From: Aspidiotus rigidus
Lineage: Eukaryota; Arthropoda; Insecta; Hemiptera; Diaspididae
NCBI GenBank assembly: GCA_035079385.1
Contig: JAVHKY010000082.1
Span: 434,001 to 498,000, forward strand
DNA length: 64,000 nucleotides
Direction of reading: 5' to 3'
In this document: one piece after another, positions 23,732-34,760 of the stretch
How the letters are laid out: every line of letters starts with the position of its first letter
Numbering within the stretch: position 1 is the first letter of the stretch
Translations under genes and position numbers: made by a program
Notes under the pieces: generated by a model
What the model saw: the letters and a program-made list of their open reading frames with translations, nothing else
Database searches by the model: none
Told to the model about the DNA's origin: nothing

Positions 23732-26700
23732 GTATGTACGTTACACACTTTTCTTCCCTCTTATATATTGTACGGTATGTACGCATAGCCATACATGGAT
23801 ACACATAAATATTTCACACATGAACGTAAGTACCGAATACAAGTGACTCATACAATGTTCACAGAGCTTTACTCGTATTATTATTTTTATCATAATTATA
23901 ATGTGCGAAACTATAAATTAATTATAATGCATTACAATTTCTGATGTATTTGAACTCGACATGTATCGAACGAGTTCATTTGCTACCCTGGGAGGTAGCG
24001 AAACGTACCGTTTCTCGTACTGTATTATTTCAATGTGGTAATAAAGCCTTTTCAAACATCAGCAGTTCGACATGTATCGTTTCAAATGTGAATATCGTAT
24101 TGTGGTACGTTCTTATATACTGTATCAAAATTACTCGTCGATAAGTAGGTTAATTTTTCGATTATACTTCACGCGTCATATTACAGAAACCATGAATTAC
24201 ATATTACATAGGCCTACCCATCTATTCTCCGCATTGGAACTGCAATGCTATATACGGTACCTATACTGTCTCTTCTTGATATCTGTATTACGTATACTAT
24301 TTTATTTATTTCTATTTGATCCAGACCCTTGGTAGGGAATTGTCTCATACCTACCTACTTCAAAACAGCGACGGGTTTGTGTTTCAGTATGCGCGTATTT
24401 AATAAGAGTAGATTGTAGCGTGGCGCCTCTTGTATCCCCTATACAAGGTGTCTCGGTTGAACTACCTGTATAAGATGTCGCGATTATATTTGGTATCATA
24501 CCTATTGCCGTACCGTAGGTCACGGTCTGAGAATGTAGCCCAGCCAAATTATTCGCCACAAACGCAAAATAGGAGACACATCACCCTGTGCTGCTGTCTC
24601 TTTTCATACACCACTATCAATTGACAATCGAATTCTAACCCTCCTGACTGGCGCCTACACCTCTCGAACACCAAAAAATATTATTTTGAAATAAAAGAAA
24701 ACAATAGTATTAGAAAAGTCAAGAGAAAGAATGAAGAAGAGGAAAAAAGAAAGAAAAAAAGATAACACAGTTTTACTACAATATGTAACGTACATCTGAA
24801 GAGCAATCAATGGATAAGATTTGGAACAGAATGGATCATCGGATTCATCACGGCGTTAAACAGTCGAAACAAGGAACTTCGTGGACAAATAATAAAGATT
24901 CCCTTCGCTGATATTATCTACTCGAAATGAATCTTTTTTTTTCTCTCTCTCTTTTCTTTCTTCTATTTTATATAATATAATATATCCGTAGGATGAAGAG
25001 TATATCAATCTGTATTTTGTATCTTTTTTCTTCATATTATAATAATTATGATACATCATATACCTACTTATAGGCTATCAATAGCGAAGACATCGGTATT
25101 TGGTATGACGGATCTTACTGACAGATTTCACCTTGCGTGAAAATTATGATTCATCTATACAAATAGATTAGCTGAGATTTCTGCATGAAAAATTATAGTA
25201 TCTTTTTAATAAATACCTCATTCGGAGATCGACACATTTCAGCGAGTTTCAAATCCTTTGGTTTAAATGCTTTTGTTGACCACTGGCAAGAAAGCTTAAT
25301 TGAAATAATGAAAATGTGTATGGCTAGTGGTATAAAGTTGGTAGTATAAACCTAGTATGAAAGTAATGCATAGTAAAAGTTGAAGAGGGGGGGGGGGGGG
25401 GAAGAGAGGGAGCCTCAATCTACCTAATATGAGCCTACTATAGAAAGGCTTAGTAACATGAAGCCTACTTATAGGCGCAGACTAGTATAGACCTATAGTA
25501 GACATACTAAACTGTAACACTGTATGTTAGGGTCAAGCCTAGTGTAAATCAGGTCAAACTTATAGTTCTATACAGGCCTCGTATATTCCGATATACTGAT
25601 ACTGCAGGCTAGGCATGGGAAACTTGAACTTGCGGATTTTCAAAACAGGGTTGTGCGCCAAGATATTGAAAATATTAATAGTAGCAGGCATTAATTTGTT
25701 GTGCGAAAATTTTGCGATGGTGGGTGCACTGCGTCGCGTCATTTACAATACAAGGCGTTGGCAAGTCAAGGAAATTGCAATATCGCGTCAATCGCAAATT
25801 TTTCACCTACCAAGTCCACTACGATATATTTTTTATATACATTCGAAAACCCAAAGTTTCTTTCATCATGATAGATTGATATGACCGTTATCGGCAATAT
25901 TAATTATTCAAATAAACATATTTTTTTTGTCATAATCAAATTAGAAAATGTTAGTTCAATTTTGTACAGCAGATTCCACATCACCAGCAATAAGCCATTC
26001 AACAACAACATATTTATTATGTACCTACGTTTCAAACAAAATAATTGAATTCTGTCGTTGACGAACAAAGATAGTAATAATGGCTAATTTGGCGATGCAA
26101 TTCCTGAATTTTGCTCATAACCCTTGAAATATTCTCATAATTATACTGTTATCATGCCTAAATATTTTCTTTTAGTCCTCGAAGTATGTAAAAAAAAAAA
26201 CGTGACAAATCGGTATACCAGCATGGAATTTGGTATGTATGTTTTTAGGCCATTTTAAGCGATTCAACCCGAAGATTCCAAAATTTTGAACCACAGGCTG
26301 AGCCGAAATGAGGTGGGGAAGGGGGCGTTTTGTATAAAATTAATCCAAAGTTGAAAATTTTGGTCAAGAAGAGAAGTTTGGTGCGTAAATAATATAACTT
26401 TGATTCTCTAGATACGAGGACCACGAGTAGAAGCTCTAACGGTCAACCACCATTCTTCAAAATGGTTTTGAAACTATCAATATAACTGAAATTATAGCTC
26501 GTGTGGGGTTGATTCGCGATAAATTGCGTCCACTCGATTCAATTACCTGATTTTGGAATAAGGCCCGGGTAGGCGCAGCCTATCGCAGGAAAATTTTTCG
26601 CCTCACTAGTCAGAGGGGCTGCTGAGGGGCTATACAAAGAACTATAAGAGCCAATCCCAGACCTCTGCACAAGTAACAAACTTGTGGGGTCTCTGTAGTG

Positions 26701-26775
26701 ACAGAGCGGCCTCCACTGCAAAATTGGTCTTTCTTCACTTTGTTGATGTTTATGTGTGTGCTCTTGCGACCATAA
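22560..26775. other. Long non-coding stretch with a (CA)n tract, no gene recognised
   Basis: AT-rich sequence. It contains a (CA)n microsatellite at about 23695-23729 and a G run at about 25387-25401 within purine-rich DNA. I recognise no coding segment or repeat with ends. Confidence 0.5.
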
Positions 26776-26930
26776 ATACCAATCACCTATCAATCAAGCC
26801 CAATATTTGTAGAATGAACAATAAAACTCAGTTTATAAAATCTATCACCATGACGTCACATCAACTGATGACGGAGTAAAAGTACCCATAATGCAACAGG
26901 AAAACCTAAATTTTATTTTATTCGATCCAA
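26776..26930 (+). repeat. Dispersed repeat family R26, copy 1
   Basis: Shares CAATCAAGCC, GTAGAATGAACAATAAAACT and ATCAACTGATGACGGAGTAA with copies at 39838-40108 and 63580-63960 on the same strand. A partial copy. The family has no coding content that I can see. Confidence 0.6.
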
Positions 26931-26934
26931 AATG

Positions 26935-27420
26935 AGAAATTTTCTCAACAGTGTTGATATCATTTATACTTGGAACGACGTTCAGAACTATCATCTATCA
27001 TGACCGCAATAAAAGATGTCATCACAAACGGAAAAACGGGCCTAAACGGGCCTTGACAGTAGAATGCTTCTTTCTCGAGAGACAAAAAACAAACTTCTTA
27101 ATTCAAAAACCAATGAACAACAAGCAGCCCATAGCAGGCTGGAAGAGGTTTGTGCCTCAATCATCCGTAAAAAGACTACAAAGTTGAATTAAGGTCTATC
27201 CAAATTGACAATCAGGCAAACTATATATTTGAACGGTTAAGAGAGACTGTTTCTTTCTGATTGTTGCTTTGGGCTACCTATATGTTAATTCATGTCAATT
27301 GAAATTTGTACTACAGGGATGTCCTTATGATTTTTAATCATAGTACAACAGAACAGTCACTTGCTCGTGTATTCTTTTCTATGAATAAATACTAGATCTT
27401 TTCAACTTGTTTTCCAAAAT
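26935..27420. other. Unassigned non-coding sequence
   Basis: Nothing recognised. Confidence 0.4.
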
Positions 27421-27453
27421 TATTTGGCTTTAGACTTCCAGCTTTCCAACTCT

Positions 27454-27490
27454 ACTTGTGAACGACTAGCTCGTTCGAAACCGGTCGCAG
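27454..27490 (+). ncRNA. Degenerate hammerhead-like motif (PLE type)
   Basis: Core CTTGTGA instead of CTGATGA, a perfect 6-bp stem II (GAACGA and TCGTTC), GAA, the palindrome ACCGGT and C. Two core changes make activity unlikely. No PLE coding sequence was found next to it. Confidence 0.4.
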
Positions 27491-27499
27491 CTTTCTCCG

Positions 27500-28940
27500 C
27501 GGTTCTTACTCATATTATGATAACAGTTTTTTTCGTGTTGCTACAGTGAACTTTTGACTTTATTGACTAAAATTACGAGTGATTTTCTTTCCTTCACTTA
27601 TTCGTTTTTCGGCCTTTCTTGGAGTAAACTTCTTAATTTTATATTATTTTATTTTGGTTTATTTCATTTATTATTATTTTTAAACTCAAAATTTGTATAC
27701 TGACTATTTGGTTTCTTGTTCAAAATTACATCTTTCGTTTCGACCCGCGGAGTTATAATATTATTGTTACGGGCCTTCGTATTCGAAAAACACCCTCTTA
27801 GTTAATAGTACTCCCTTCTCTTGTTACAATATTACTCACCTCTCTTCTCGACAGCAAATTTCATCTATTTCTTACAAAAGAAAAACAAACTCTCAACAAA
27901 ACTACTTGTTGATTCTTTCAATTTTACTTGCCATGCAGTTGATAAATCATCATCATCTACTATAAGCATCAGAATCAGCTTTTTCACAAACTATTTTCCC
28001 TTGTTATACTTACTCATTCACAATTCCGTCAAATAGGAGAACTCAAATTGGAAGCTCGATAAAAACACAAAATACGCTACCTATACTCTGAATACAATCA
28101 TCATTATAGCTCGATATCGATTTTGTGATTAAATAAGGTTGAGCGCAATGAACATTCATTTCTGTTTCAATTCACTAATAATTGTATAGGTCCCACGAAT
28201 TTAAAGAATTCACCTCTCATCATTTTGATTCTATTTAGTAAGACCAAACACCTTTTCAACAACTCAAGTAAGTACAACAAATAACAAACATCAAATCGAA
28301 AGGCCTAATATCCGTACTCAAATATTACGCAATATGTATTATTTCCATACAACAAAACCTGTAAATTAATACACCTACGCTCGAATATTAGGTATCGTTC
28401 GCTGAAATATTACATCCGGTGTTCCTTTGTTCCAGCGTTTCATATGACGATAACGAGTCACAAAATCGATGATTTAAAATCTTTGACTAGCAAGACGGCG
28501 CGGCGTGCCTATGGTGCGCCTCTCTCGTTGTCTTATATTTTTATATTTAGACATTTTTTGGATTTAAAAAATACATATTTTTTATTTTTCAATACTTGTG
28601 TCATCTAAATTTTCAAATGTTTCTTCATATTGTCTGTCATTCATTACAAAACGGAAGAAGTAGGACATTGTCAATGAATTGTTGGCGAAAAAATTTTTTT
28701 ATAGAAAACATGTAAATAATTATGTAGATTACTTTTCTGTGGACCTGTATTCAAAATTTTTATGCAAACTCTCTTTCTTTTTCAGTCTTCTGCATCCATC
28801 TCCTCTAATTATCCACATTGTAATAATTGATTCTACTTGTTGTCCTCCTGTAATCTGCAAATTGATAGAAGAACAACCTTTTGACTTTAAGATTAGTTAA
28901 TTCATTTTCCCTGTCCTCTTTCACTTTTTCTTCTCGAGGT
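27500..28940. other. Non-coding stretch, no gene recognised
   Basis: AT-rich sequence with short frames only. The open frames at 27821 and 28679 have no recognisable motif. Confidence 0.45.
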
Positions 28941-28943
28941 CCT

Positions 28944-29098
28944 CAATATCAACTGCCCCATGCACTCTTGACCTCAGTCACATTTTTGCAATCTGAGGAA
29001 ATAGGTCTCTTTTACCAGTGAAAGACACCTAGAGTATATCTCCAGATTTCAAAAATGTGACATAGGTCAAGAGTGCATGGGGCCGGGCCGTTGATATA
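28944..29098. repeat. Hairpin-forming inverted repeat, arms about 50 bp
   Basis: ATATCAACTGCCCCATGCAC at 28948 and the following CTCTTGACC, GTCACATTTTTG are repeated as their complement at about 29043-29098. The spacer is about 45 bases. A small foldback element or a processed hairpin are both possible. No flanking duplication resolved. Confidence 0.55.
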
Positions 29099-29247
29099 TT
29101 CTTTTGGATTCACTCACCTCCAACTAACAGTTATTCTTGACGTCGAGTCCTGATTTTTGTAATTCACTATTTTATCTCTTAAGGGTGGTGTCGGCGGTAA
29201 TTGGTCCCCCGCTGTTGTCGGCACCACCCCAAAAAATAAACACTATA

Positions 29248-29248
<1 letters not shown>

Positions 29249-29283
<35 letters not shown>

Positions 29284-30619
29284 TCAATTCAATTCAATTC
29301 AATTCAAAAATGCCATTTATTATAAACTTTCAATACATGATTTCACCAAATATTCATTCACTATGGCTACCACCCCTATGCGCAATGTTGCGCTAACGGG
29401 GGGTTACATACTATAAAATTATTTACTTAAATAAACACAGTAAAGTTCCGATGTAATTAATACTCAATACTACTACATCCTCCCCCACCTCCCTATTTTG
29501 CAACTACAAGTTAACTCAAATTGGAAATCAAATAGCAGGCCTATGTACCGTGGGTTCGAGTAGATCAGCTCCCAACTTACCCTTCCTTCATTGCAAATTC
29601 CTTTGCCATTCTTTTGTATTCCCCTATCCTAGTCTCCATAAAACTGGTGTCAGGGCTGCTAATTGCAAATTTATTATAAATTGTAGGAACAGTGATAACC
29701 GCTTGGCTCCGAGGATGTTTTTTAAGCCATCTGTGAGTTACCATTAATTTATTTTTTCGAGTATTACTTCTGGTACTGATGCCGTATTGACTCATTTCCT
29801 CCCATCTAAATAACTCCCGGCGCTTATAGGCAAACATCAGTGACCTATAAATGTATAGTTGGCCAGTTTCCAGTCTCTGCGCTTCGCGGTAAACCTGGAG
29901 CGTTTCAGTCAACTTGGGCTTTTTTAATATATATTTTAGGACCGAGTTCTGTAGTACTGATAGAGGTTTTAGATGGATTAGGGCTGCCCCTCCCCAATGA
30001 ACGATCCCAAAAGAAAGCATTGATTCATAAATTGAAGTATATATATTCAAGAGATGAGTTCTGCTGAAGTAACCACGAAGGTAGTAAAAGAGATAATTTA
30101 ATTTTCGGAGCTTTTTTTGCAATTCAATAACATTTTCCCCCCAAGTTAAATTTGAGTCCAGAGTTAGGCCAAGATATTTTGCATGATCTCTATTTTGGAG
30201 TACAGGGCAATCACAGCCCATTGTTCTACAGTCTGAAGCATGCATCTGGAGTGTAATTTGATTTTTAATAGACAATTTAAATCCGAAACTGATGAAGCAG
30301 GATTTATTTACATTTAAAATTAATTTATTGTCAAAGAAATACTTTCTCAAAATTTTTTCATCCTTTTCAAATGCTTCTTGTAATAGCTGAGCATTACTTG
30401 CTGAATAAACTAAAGATGTGTCATCTGCAAAACTAATTAATTTTCCTTGGAGAGCGAGCTGACCCAAATCATTAATGTAAATTAGCCACAAAAGAGGCCC
30501 TAAAACACTACCCTGTGGTACCCCATTTATGACACTTAACATACCCCCCTCCTGTCCCCCAATCCTCACAGTCTGTTTCCTGTTATCAAGGTATGTCTTT
30601 AGCCAATTTAAGAGATTAC

Positions 30620-30621
<2 letters not shown>
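29249..30621 (-). mobile_element. 5'-truncated CR1-superclade-like LINE with (TTGAA)n tail
   Basis: A minus-strand LINE. Coding runs from 30620 to 29577, then about 270 bases of 3' UTR and a tail of about five TTGAA units (29306-29281), directly followed by (ATT)n. A pentanucleotide tail instead of poly(A) is usual for CR1/L2/Daphne-type LINEs and not for Jockey or R1. The 5' end is cut exactly at another (AAT)n tract (30622-30656). Clade is inferred from the tail and RT wording only. Confidence 0.75.
29577..30620 (-). pseudogene. LINE reverse transcriptase, C-terminal half, frame open
   Basis: The frame is open for about 348 codons to the stop at 29577. It begins in the RT domain with LLNWLKTYLDNRKQ, then NGVPQGSVLGPLL (motif B) and LISFADDTSLVYS (motif C, catalytic FADD). 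KYLGLTLDSNLTW and a thumb and C-terminal region follow, ending in EYKRMAKEFAMKEG. The endonuclease and RT motif A are missing because the copy is 5' truncated at an (AAT)n tract. The product would be inactive. The uninterrupted frame over more than 1 kb indicates a recent insertion. A GTG at 30569 is not a real start. Confidence 0.85.

Positions 30622-30656
<35 letters not shown>
30622..30656. repeat. (AAT)n microsatellite
   Basis: About eleven AAT units separate the minus-strand LINE from the plus-strand R4-like LINE. Confidence 0.95.
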
Positions 30657-30657
<1 letters not shown>

Positions 30658-31642
30658 TGACATCGTCAGTCTGAGAGAGAGGCAGATTGAGGGACTTAGA
30701 AAATATTTCTGGAGCAAAGCAAAAGATTCACCGATGCATCAGATAGTAACAAATATTGACGACAGATACACACCGCTCAACCTCAGCTCAGGCATTCCGG
30801 CGGAAACACAAAATAGCAAAGAAAAATTGGAGGAGAAATTGGAAAGGTGGAAAGGAAAGACCCTGCATGGACGATATGCCGCAGAAATTGAAGCCGAGGG
30901 TATTGACAAGCAGGCATCGCTCCGGTGGCTGGAAAAGGGACTTCTGTTCCCTGAAACAGAGGGCTTCCTGATGGCGATCCAAGATCAGGTGATAAGAACA
31001 AAGAATTACAGGAAGTATATAATAAAGGACTTGCAGGAGAATGATGTTTGCCGAATATGTGGCGACAAACCCGAGACCATTCAACATATAATTGCGGGCT
31101 GTGAAAAAATGGCACCGACGGAATATTTACAAAGACACAATGATGTTGCAAAGGTGCTGCATATAGCTCTGGTAAAGAAATATGGCTTTAATAAACAGGA
31201 AGAAAAATACTACAACTACGAACCCAAGAAGATCCATGAAAATGAAAGAATAAAGTTATATTGGGATCGAACAATTATGACTGATAAAACAGTGCAAGCA
31301 AATAGACCTGATATAACGGTCATCGACAAGAGCAATAAGGAGGTGCACCTAATCGATGTTGCTATACCTAATACAAATAACTGCATGAAAACAGTAACAA
31401 CCAAAAACGAAAAGTATAGGGATCTAGCCACGGAAATGCAACGAGTAGGAATCGCCAAGAAGGTATTAGTGAATCCGATAGTAATATCTGCAACCGGAGT
31501 GACACCCACAAAAACAATACGGAACGTGGAGAAGCTACTCGGAAAAACTGAGGCGGTGCGGATATTCGAGCTGATGCAGAAGGCGGCAATATTGGCAACC
31601 ACAAGAATAGTTCGGAGAGTTCTAGGAGAGTCGTACAGATAG
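30657..31642 (+). pseudogene. R4/Dong-like ORF C-terminus: CCHC finger and restriction-like endonuclease
   Basis: The frame is open for about 328 codons. The N-terminal part holds YTPLNLS and WLEKGLLFPETEGFLMAIQDQ, a thumb-side signature of R4-type LINEs. Then comes a finger CRICGDKPETIQHIIAGC (C-x2-C-x8-H-x4-C), then RPDITVIDKSNKEVHLIDV, the PD...D motif of the restriction-like endonuclease (RLE). RLE-bearing LINEs (R2, R4, Dong, NeSL) cut specific targets and prime reverse transcription there. The RT itself is missing because of 5' truncation at the (AAT)n tract. The upstream poly-Ile in the same frame is the translated microsatellite. Finger and RLE residues look intact. Confidence 0.85.
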
Positions 31643-31703
31643 ACTATGGCCATGGTGAAAACCCGCCCTAGTTTACAATACCGCCAAGGGCGTGCGATGA
31701 GGA

Positions 31704-31705
<2 letters not shown>
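30657..31705 (+). mobile_element. R4/Dong-like non-LTR retrotransposon, 5' truncated, within (AAT)n
   Basis: A plus-strand LINE tail lies between two (AAT)n tracts (30622-30656 and 31706-31744). The coding part ends at 31640-31642. The 3' UTR is about 60 bases and ends GAGGAAATAATAA, running straight into the repeat. R4-clade elements of the Dong type are known to insert in TAA repeats, and the position here fits that habit. Confidence 0.8.

Positions 31706-31744
<39 letters not shown>
31706..31744. repeat. (AAT)n microsatellite
   Basis: About twelve AAT units join the two R4-like copies. Confidence 0.95.
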
Positions 31745-31748
<4 letters not shown>

Positions 31749-32200
31749 TAAGAACCGTGGCTCATAATAGGCCCGATATCACCCTTATAAACCGAAAGAA
31801 GAAGTACGCGACACTAATTGATATTGCGGTAGTGAATACCATTAACTTACAAAAGACAATCAGTGAAAAATGCACGAAGTACGTTGAACTTAAAGAAGCA
31901 CTGAAGACCCAATGGGATATGAAAAGGATCGAAATAATTCCAATCGTAATATCTGCAACAGGTGTGGTCCCGGTCGGCACTGTTCATGGAATAAGAAAAT
32001 TAGTACAAGATGAATACTGGCAACAGTACACTCTGAAAGAGGAACAGAAGGCAGCAATTCTAAGCACAACAAGAATGGTCAGAAAGATAATAGCCGAGGA
32101 TAGTCACTGACATGTGAAACTATTGCTACGCTGTAGCACGTCTCACATGAATTACGGGGTGAATCACCCTTGCAGAACGGAAATAATAATAAGAATAATA
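31745..32200 (+). mobile_element. Second R4/Dong-like tail, shorter 5' truncation
   Basis: The same domain end as the preceding copy, in the same orientation, opens with NRPDITLIN and keeps KYATLIDIAVVN, the PD...D of the endonuclease. The C-terminal block IIPIVISATGVVP and AAILSTTRMVRKI follows to the stop at 32108-32110. The sequence differs clearly from copy 1, so it is a related but distinct insertion. The 3' UTR of about 75 bases ends GAACGGAAATAATAATAAG, again entering AAT-type repeats. The finger and all upstream parts are missing. Confidence 0.75.
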
Positions 32201-32279
32201 AGTATTCATCTGTTAAATCCTGATGACGTCGAGTCTTTCTAATAAATTAAAGTTTAATTGGGAACCTTTTCTATGGGGG

Positions 32280-32640
32280 GATTCTTGAAGATTGTGATGT
32301 CTAGTCATTTGCCAAGAATAATGGTTGAAATTTTTCCAATTCCTCCTCCTGTCATATAAATGTGGGAAATCAAAATTCCATATTCCTCTCTCATCATCAT
32401 AGCTTGAAAATAAAAATATTCCTAGGATACCCTCTTGTCATAATTGTATAGCTCGATGTACAAAATTTCTTCAATTTCAACTCATTTGGTGGTTCAATGT
32501 TTTCTAAGATCCTCTTTTGTCATACATACTTAGCTTGATTCCCAATAGTTTTCAAATCTGACTCCTTTAAAAGTACAAATTTTAACTAACCGCTGTCTGT
32601 CATATACAGCTCAAAAGTCTTACTTTTTCCAATTTTTTCG
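32280..32640. repeat. Degenerate tandem repeat of about 65-bp units
   Basis: Four to five units with the pattern CCTCYTGTCATA, then AGCTYGAWW and CAAAATTTY. Same family as 22.03-22.15, 50.93-51.94 and 59.4-59.5 kb. Confidence 0.5.
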
Positions 32641-34630
32641 AGTCCCTCCTGCTTTAGTTGGTTCAATTTTAGAAATTTTATCAAATGCAATCCATTTTTC
32701 GGGACTCAGATTTTGAATCCAATTCTCAATATTGAAAACAATCCATCCCATAGAAGAGGATCTCTGAATTCCTTGTTTGACTTTGTAAACGCCATTGTTT
32801 TTCATAACAACTTTCAATTCCATCTTTTTTCGTTGACTAATATGAATCTGGTCAAAAGCTTCACTACAATATTCATTTAGTCAACGTCATCTCTGCAGAA
32901 TCGCTCCCTCTATTTTTCCTGAATACATGTCTCTCACATTAGGTTTAAGCCTATACCTACCCCATCTCTAAAAAACACACCCACATAATTCTCCATACTC
33001 CATCATTTATCTAATCATCAAAAACTTTTATTCTGATTTTGGTTGACATCAGTTATCCTATATATATATTATGATCAAACTGCTCGCACGCCTAAAAACT
33101 TCACCCTCTCACTTAAAATTACTGACTCCATCTTGTAACTACTTACAACTTTAAAAACCGTTATTCTTTCTTAATCGTAGCTCCTTAGTATCACTTACAT
33201 GAAAAGAGCAACCATAGAACAACTTTGGAATCATTAAACGTAAGCTCATCCCTGATCCTCCTAAAACAGAAATTTCGACCATGAAGAGATTATCTCCGCT
33301 CACTTAGGACTGGTCACCCCCAAATCATCAATTCTCATCTTCTCCTGGTCTCCATGCTCCACTGTCATACATAAATGTTATTAGGAAGATAATTAATCTG
33401 ACAATGTATCACCTCTTATCATGTCCTGCTTTCCAAAATTGACATACCGAGGGTTACTTCTCACAATGTGACATAAGTAATAACCTCCACCCTATGTAAT
33501 TACTCAAAAACAGTTTTCAACTCTTTCAACTACCGGCATTACTCAATTACTCCAACTTGTACATATACGATCTTTTTTTCCCAATTAAAAATTTAAGCCC
33601 CCACACTTGGCTCAATTCCTTCCAATTCTCTTCCGTATTCTCGTTCTTTGATTCCCACTCCATATCAGTTGTTTTTATTTTCAACGTTCGCGGGCAGCCT
33701 ATTTTTAATTTTAATAACGGTTTATTATTGTTTCTTTATGTCTTACCATTTAAATTTTACATATTTCTAATGAAATCCTCCTGTAACTATCTCTGGATAT
33801 TGCTTAATTGTATAATTGTTTTAATTGTTTCTGAGGCTCCAACGGATAAGAAATACTCAATAGAAAAAAATTTTTCTTCAACTATACATTCCCGTTAGTG
33901 GCAAAAATATAATACTTAGTTCTTTACATGCTATTGCCTGCTTCAATTCCTGCATTGGTTCATTCAAATTTCTTCTCTGACTTCATGTGTTTGCATCAGA
34001 ACTTTTGCGCTGTCTATAATTTCTCATTGGGGTCGGAATGTTTTATTTATAAAATTCGCCAGCAACTATCTGCTAACTTATGTGAAATTAGTCCTTCATA
34101 AAAGACAGTTTGCTTAAAAAAGAAGAAAAAATTTTCTCAAATCTTTTACACAGGTAGGTGACTTAAGAATTCTAGCAAAGAATAATAAAATCCCTCCATA
34201 AAGCTGATGAAAAAAAAAAAAAAAACAGGAAAAGATAGCGTCTTACACTCCCTTGCAACAAAATGAAAAATTTATGGCCTTATTAAGTAAGGATGAGTAG
34301 GACTGACCTTACTCACCCGTCTCGAAGAATAAAAATCAAGTAGAAGTATCAAGGTTTTTCTCTTGTTAGGTTTCAATGGACAGAATCTCAAGTCTTGCGA
34401 AAGTAGCGTATTACCAAATAATAATGACTACAAGAAAGAATGAAACATACAACTGCCATCGCATGAAACATCAATGGCTTCATACGACTTATTCTCACTT
34501 GCACAGTGCAAATTAACACTCATTGTAGTATCGATATGCATGGCTTAGAAAATAGATTGAACAATTATCCCCAAATATAACTGAACGCTTTATTATTTAA
34601 GATAGGTAATGAATCGAACTCCTTTAGATC
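32640..34630. other. Non-coding stretch, no gene recognised
   Basis: AT-rich sequence. The hydrophobic open frame at 33557-33898 has no recognisable motif and is probably chance. A poly(A) run lies at about 34208-34224. Confidence 0.45.
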
Positions 34631-34760
34631 ACACTCTCTGGATAAAAATAAGTTTACTCTGAAGGATCTCCAGATAATTGATGAAAAGTCACCCGATAAA
34701 ATTAATTTATTTCCACGCACGGATCTGAGGATAATTGATGAAAACTCGCAGGATAACACT
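34630..34760. repeat. Short tandem duplication, about 70-bp unit
   Basis: GATCTCCAGATAATTGATGA at 34668 and GATCTGAGGATAATTGATGA at 34723, each followed by AAA(A/C)TC or AAAGTC, CC/GC and GATAA. Two clear units with a weaker third. Confidence 0.45.

Noticed and set aside
23509..23846. Frames with poly-Cys/Val or poly-His/Thr runs
   Set aside because: Explained by the (CA)n tract at 23695-23729.
31216..31653. Hydrophobic minus-strand frames opposite the R4-like ORF
   Set aside because: Antisense shadows of a coding region with a recognisable finger and endonuclease on the plus strand.
33557..33898. 113-codon hydrophobic frame that could be taken for a membrane protein
   Set aside because: T-rich composition produces Phe/Leu/Ile by chance. 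There is no motif, no neighbouring gene structure and no sign of codon bias.
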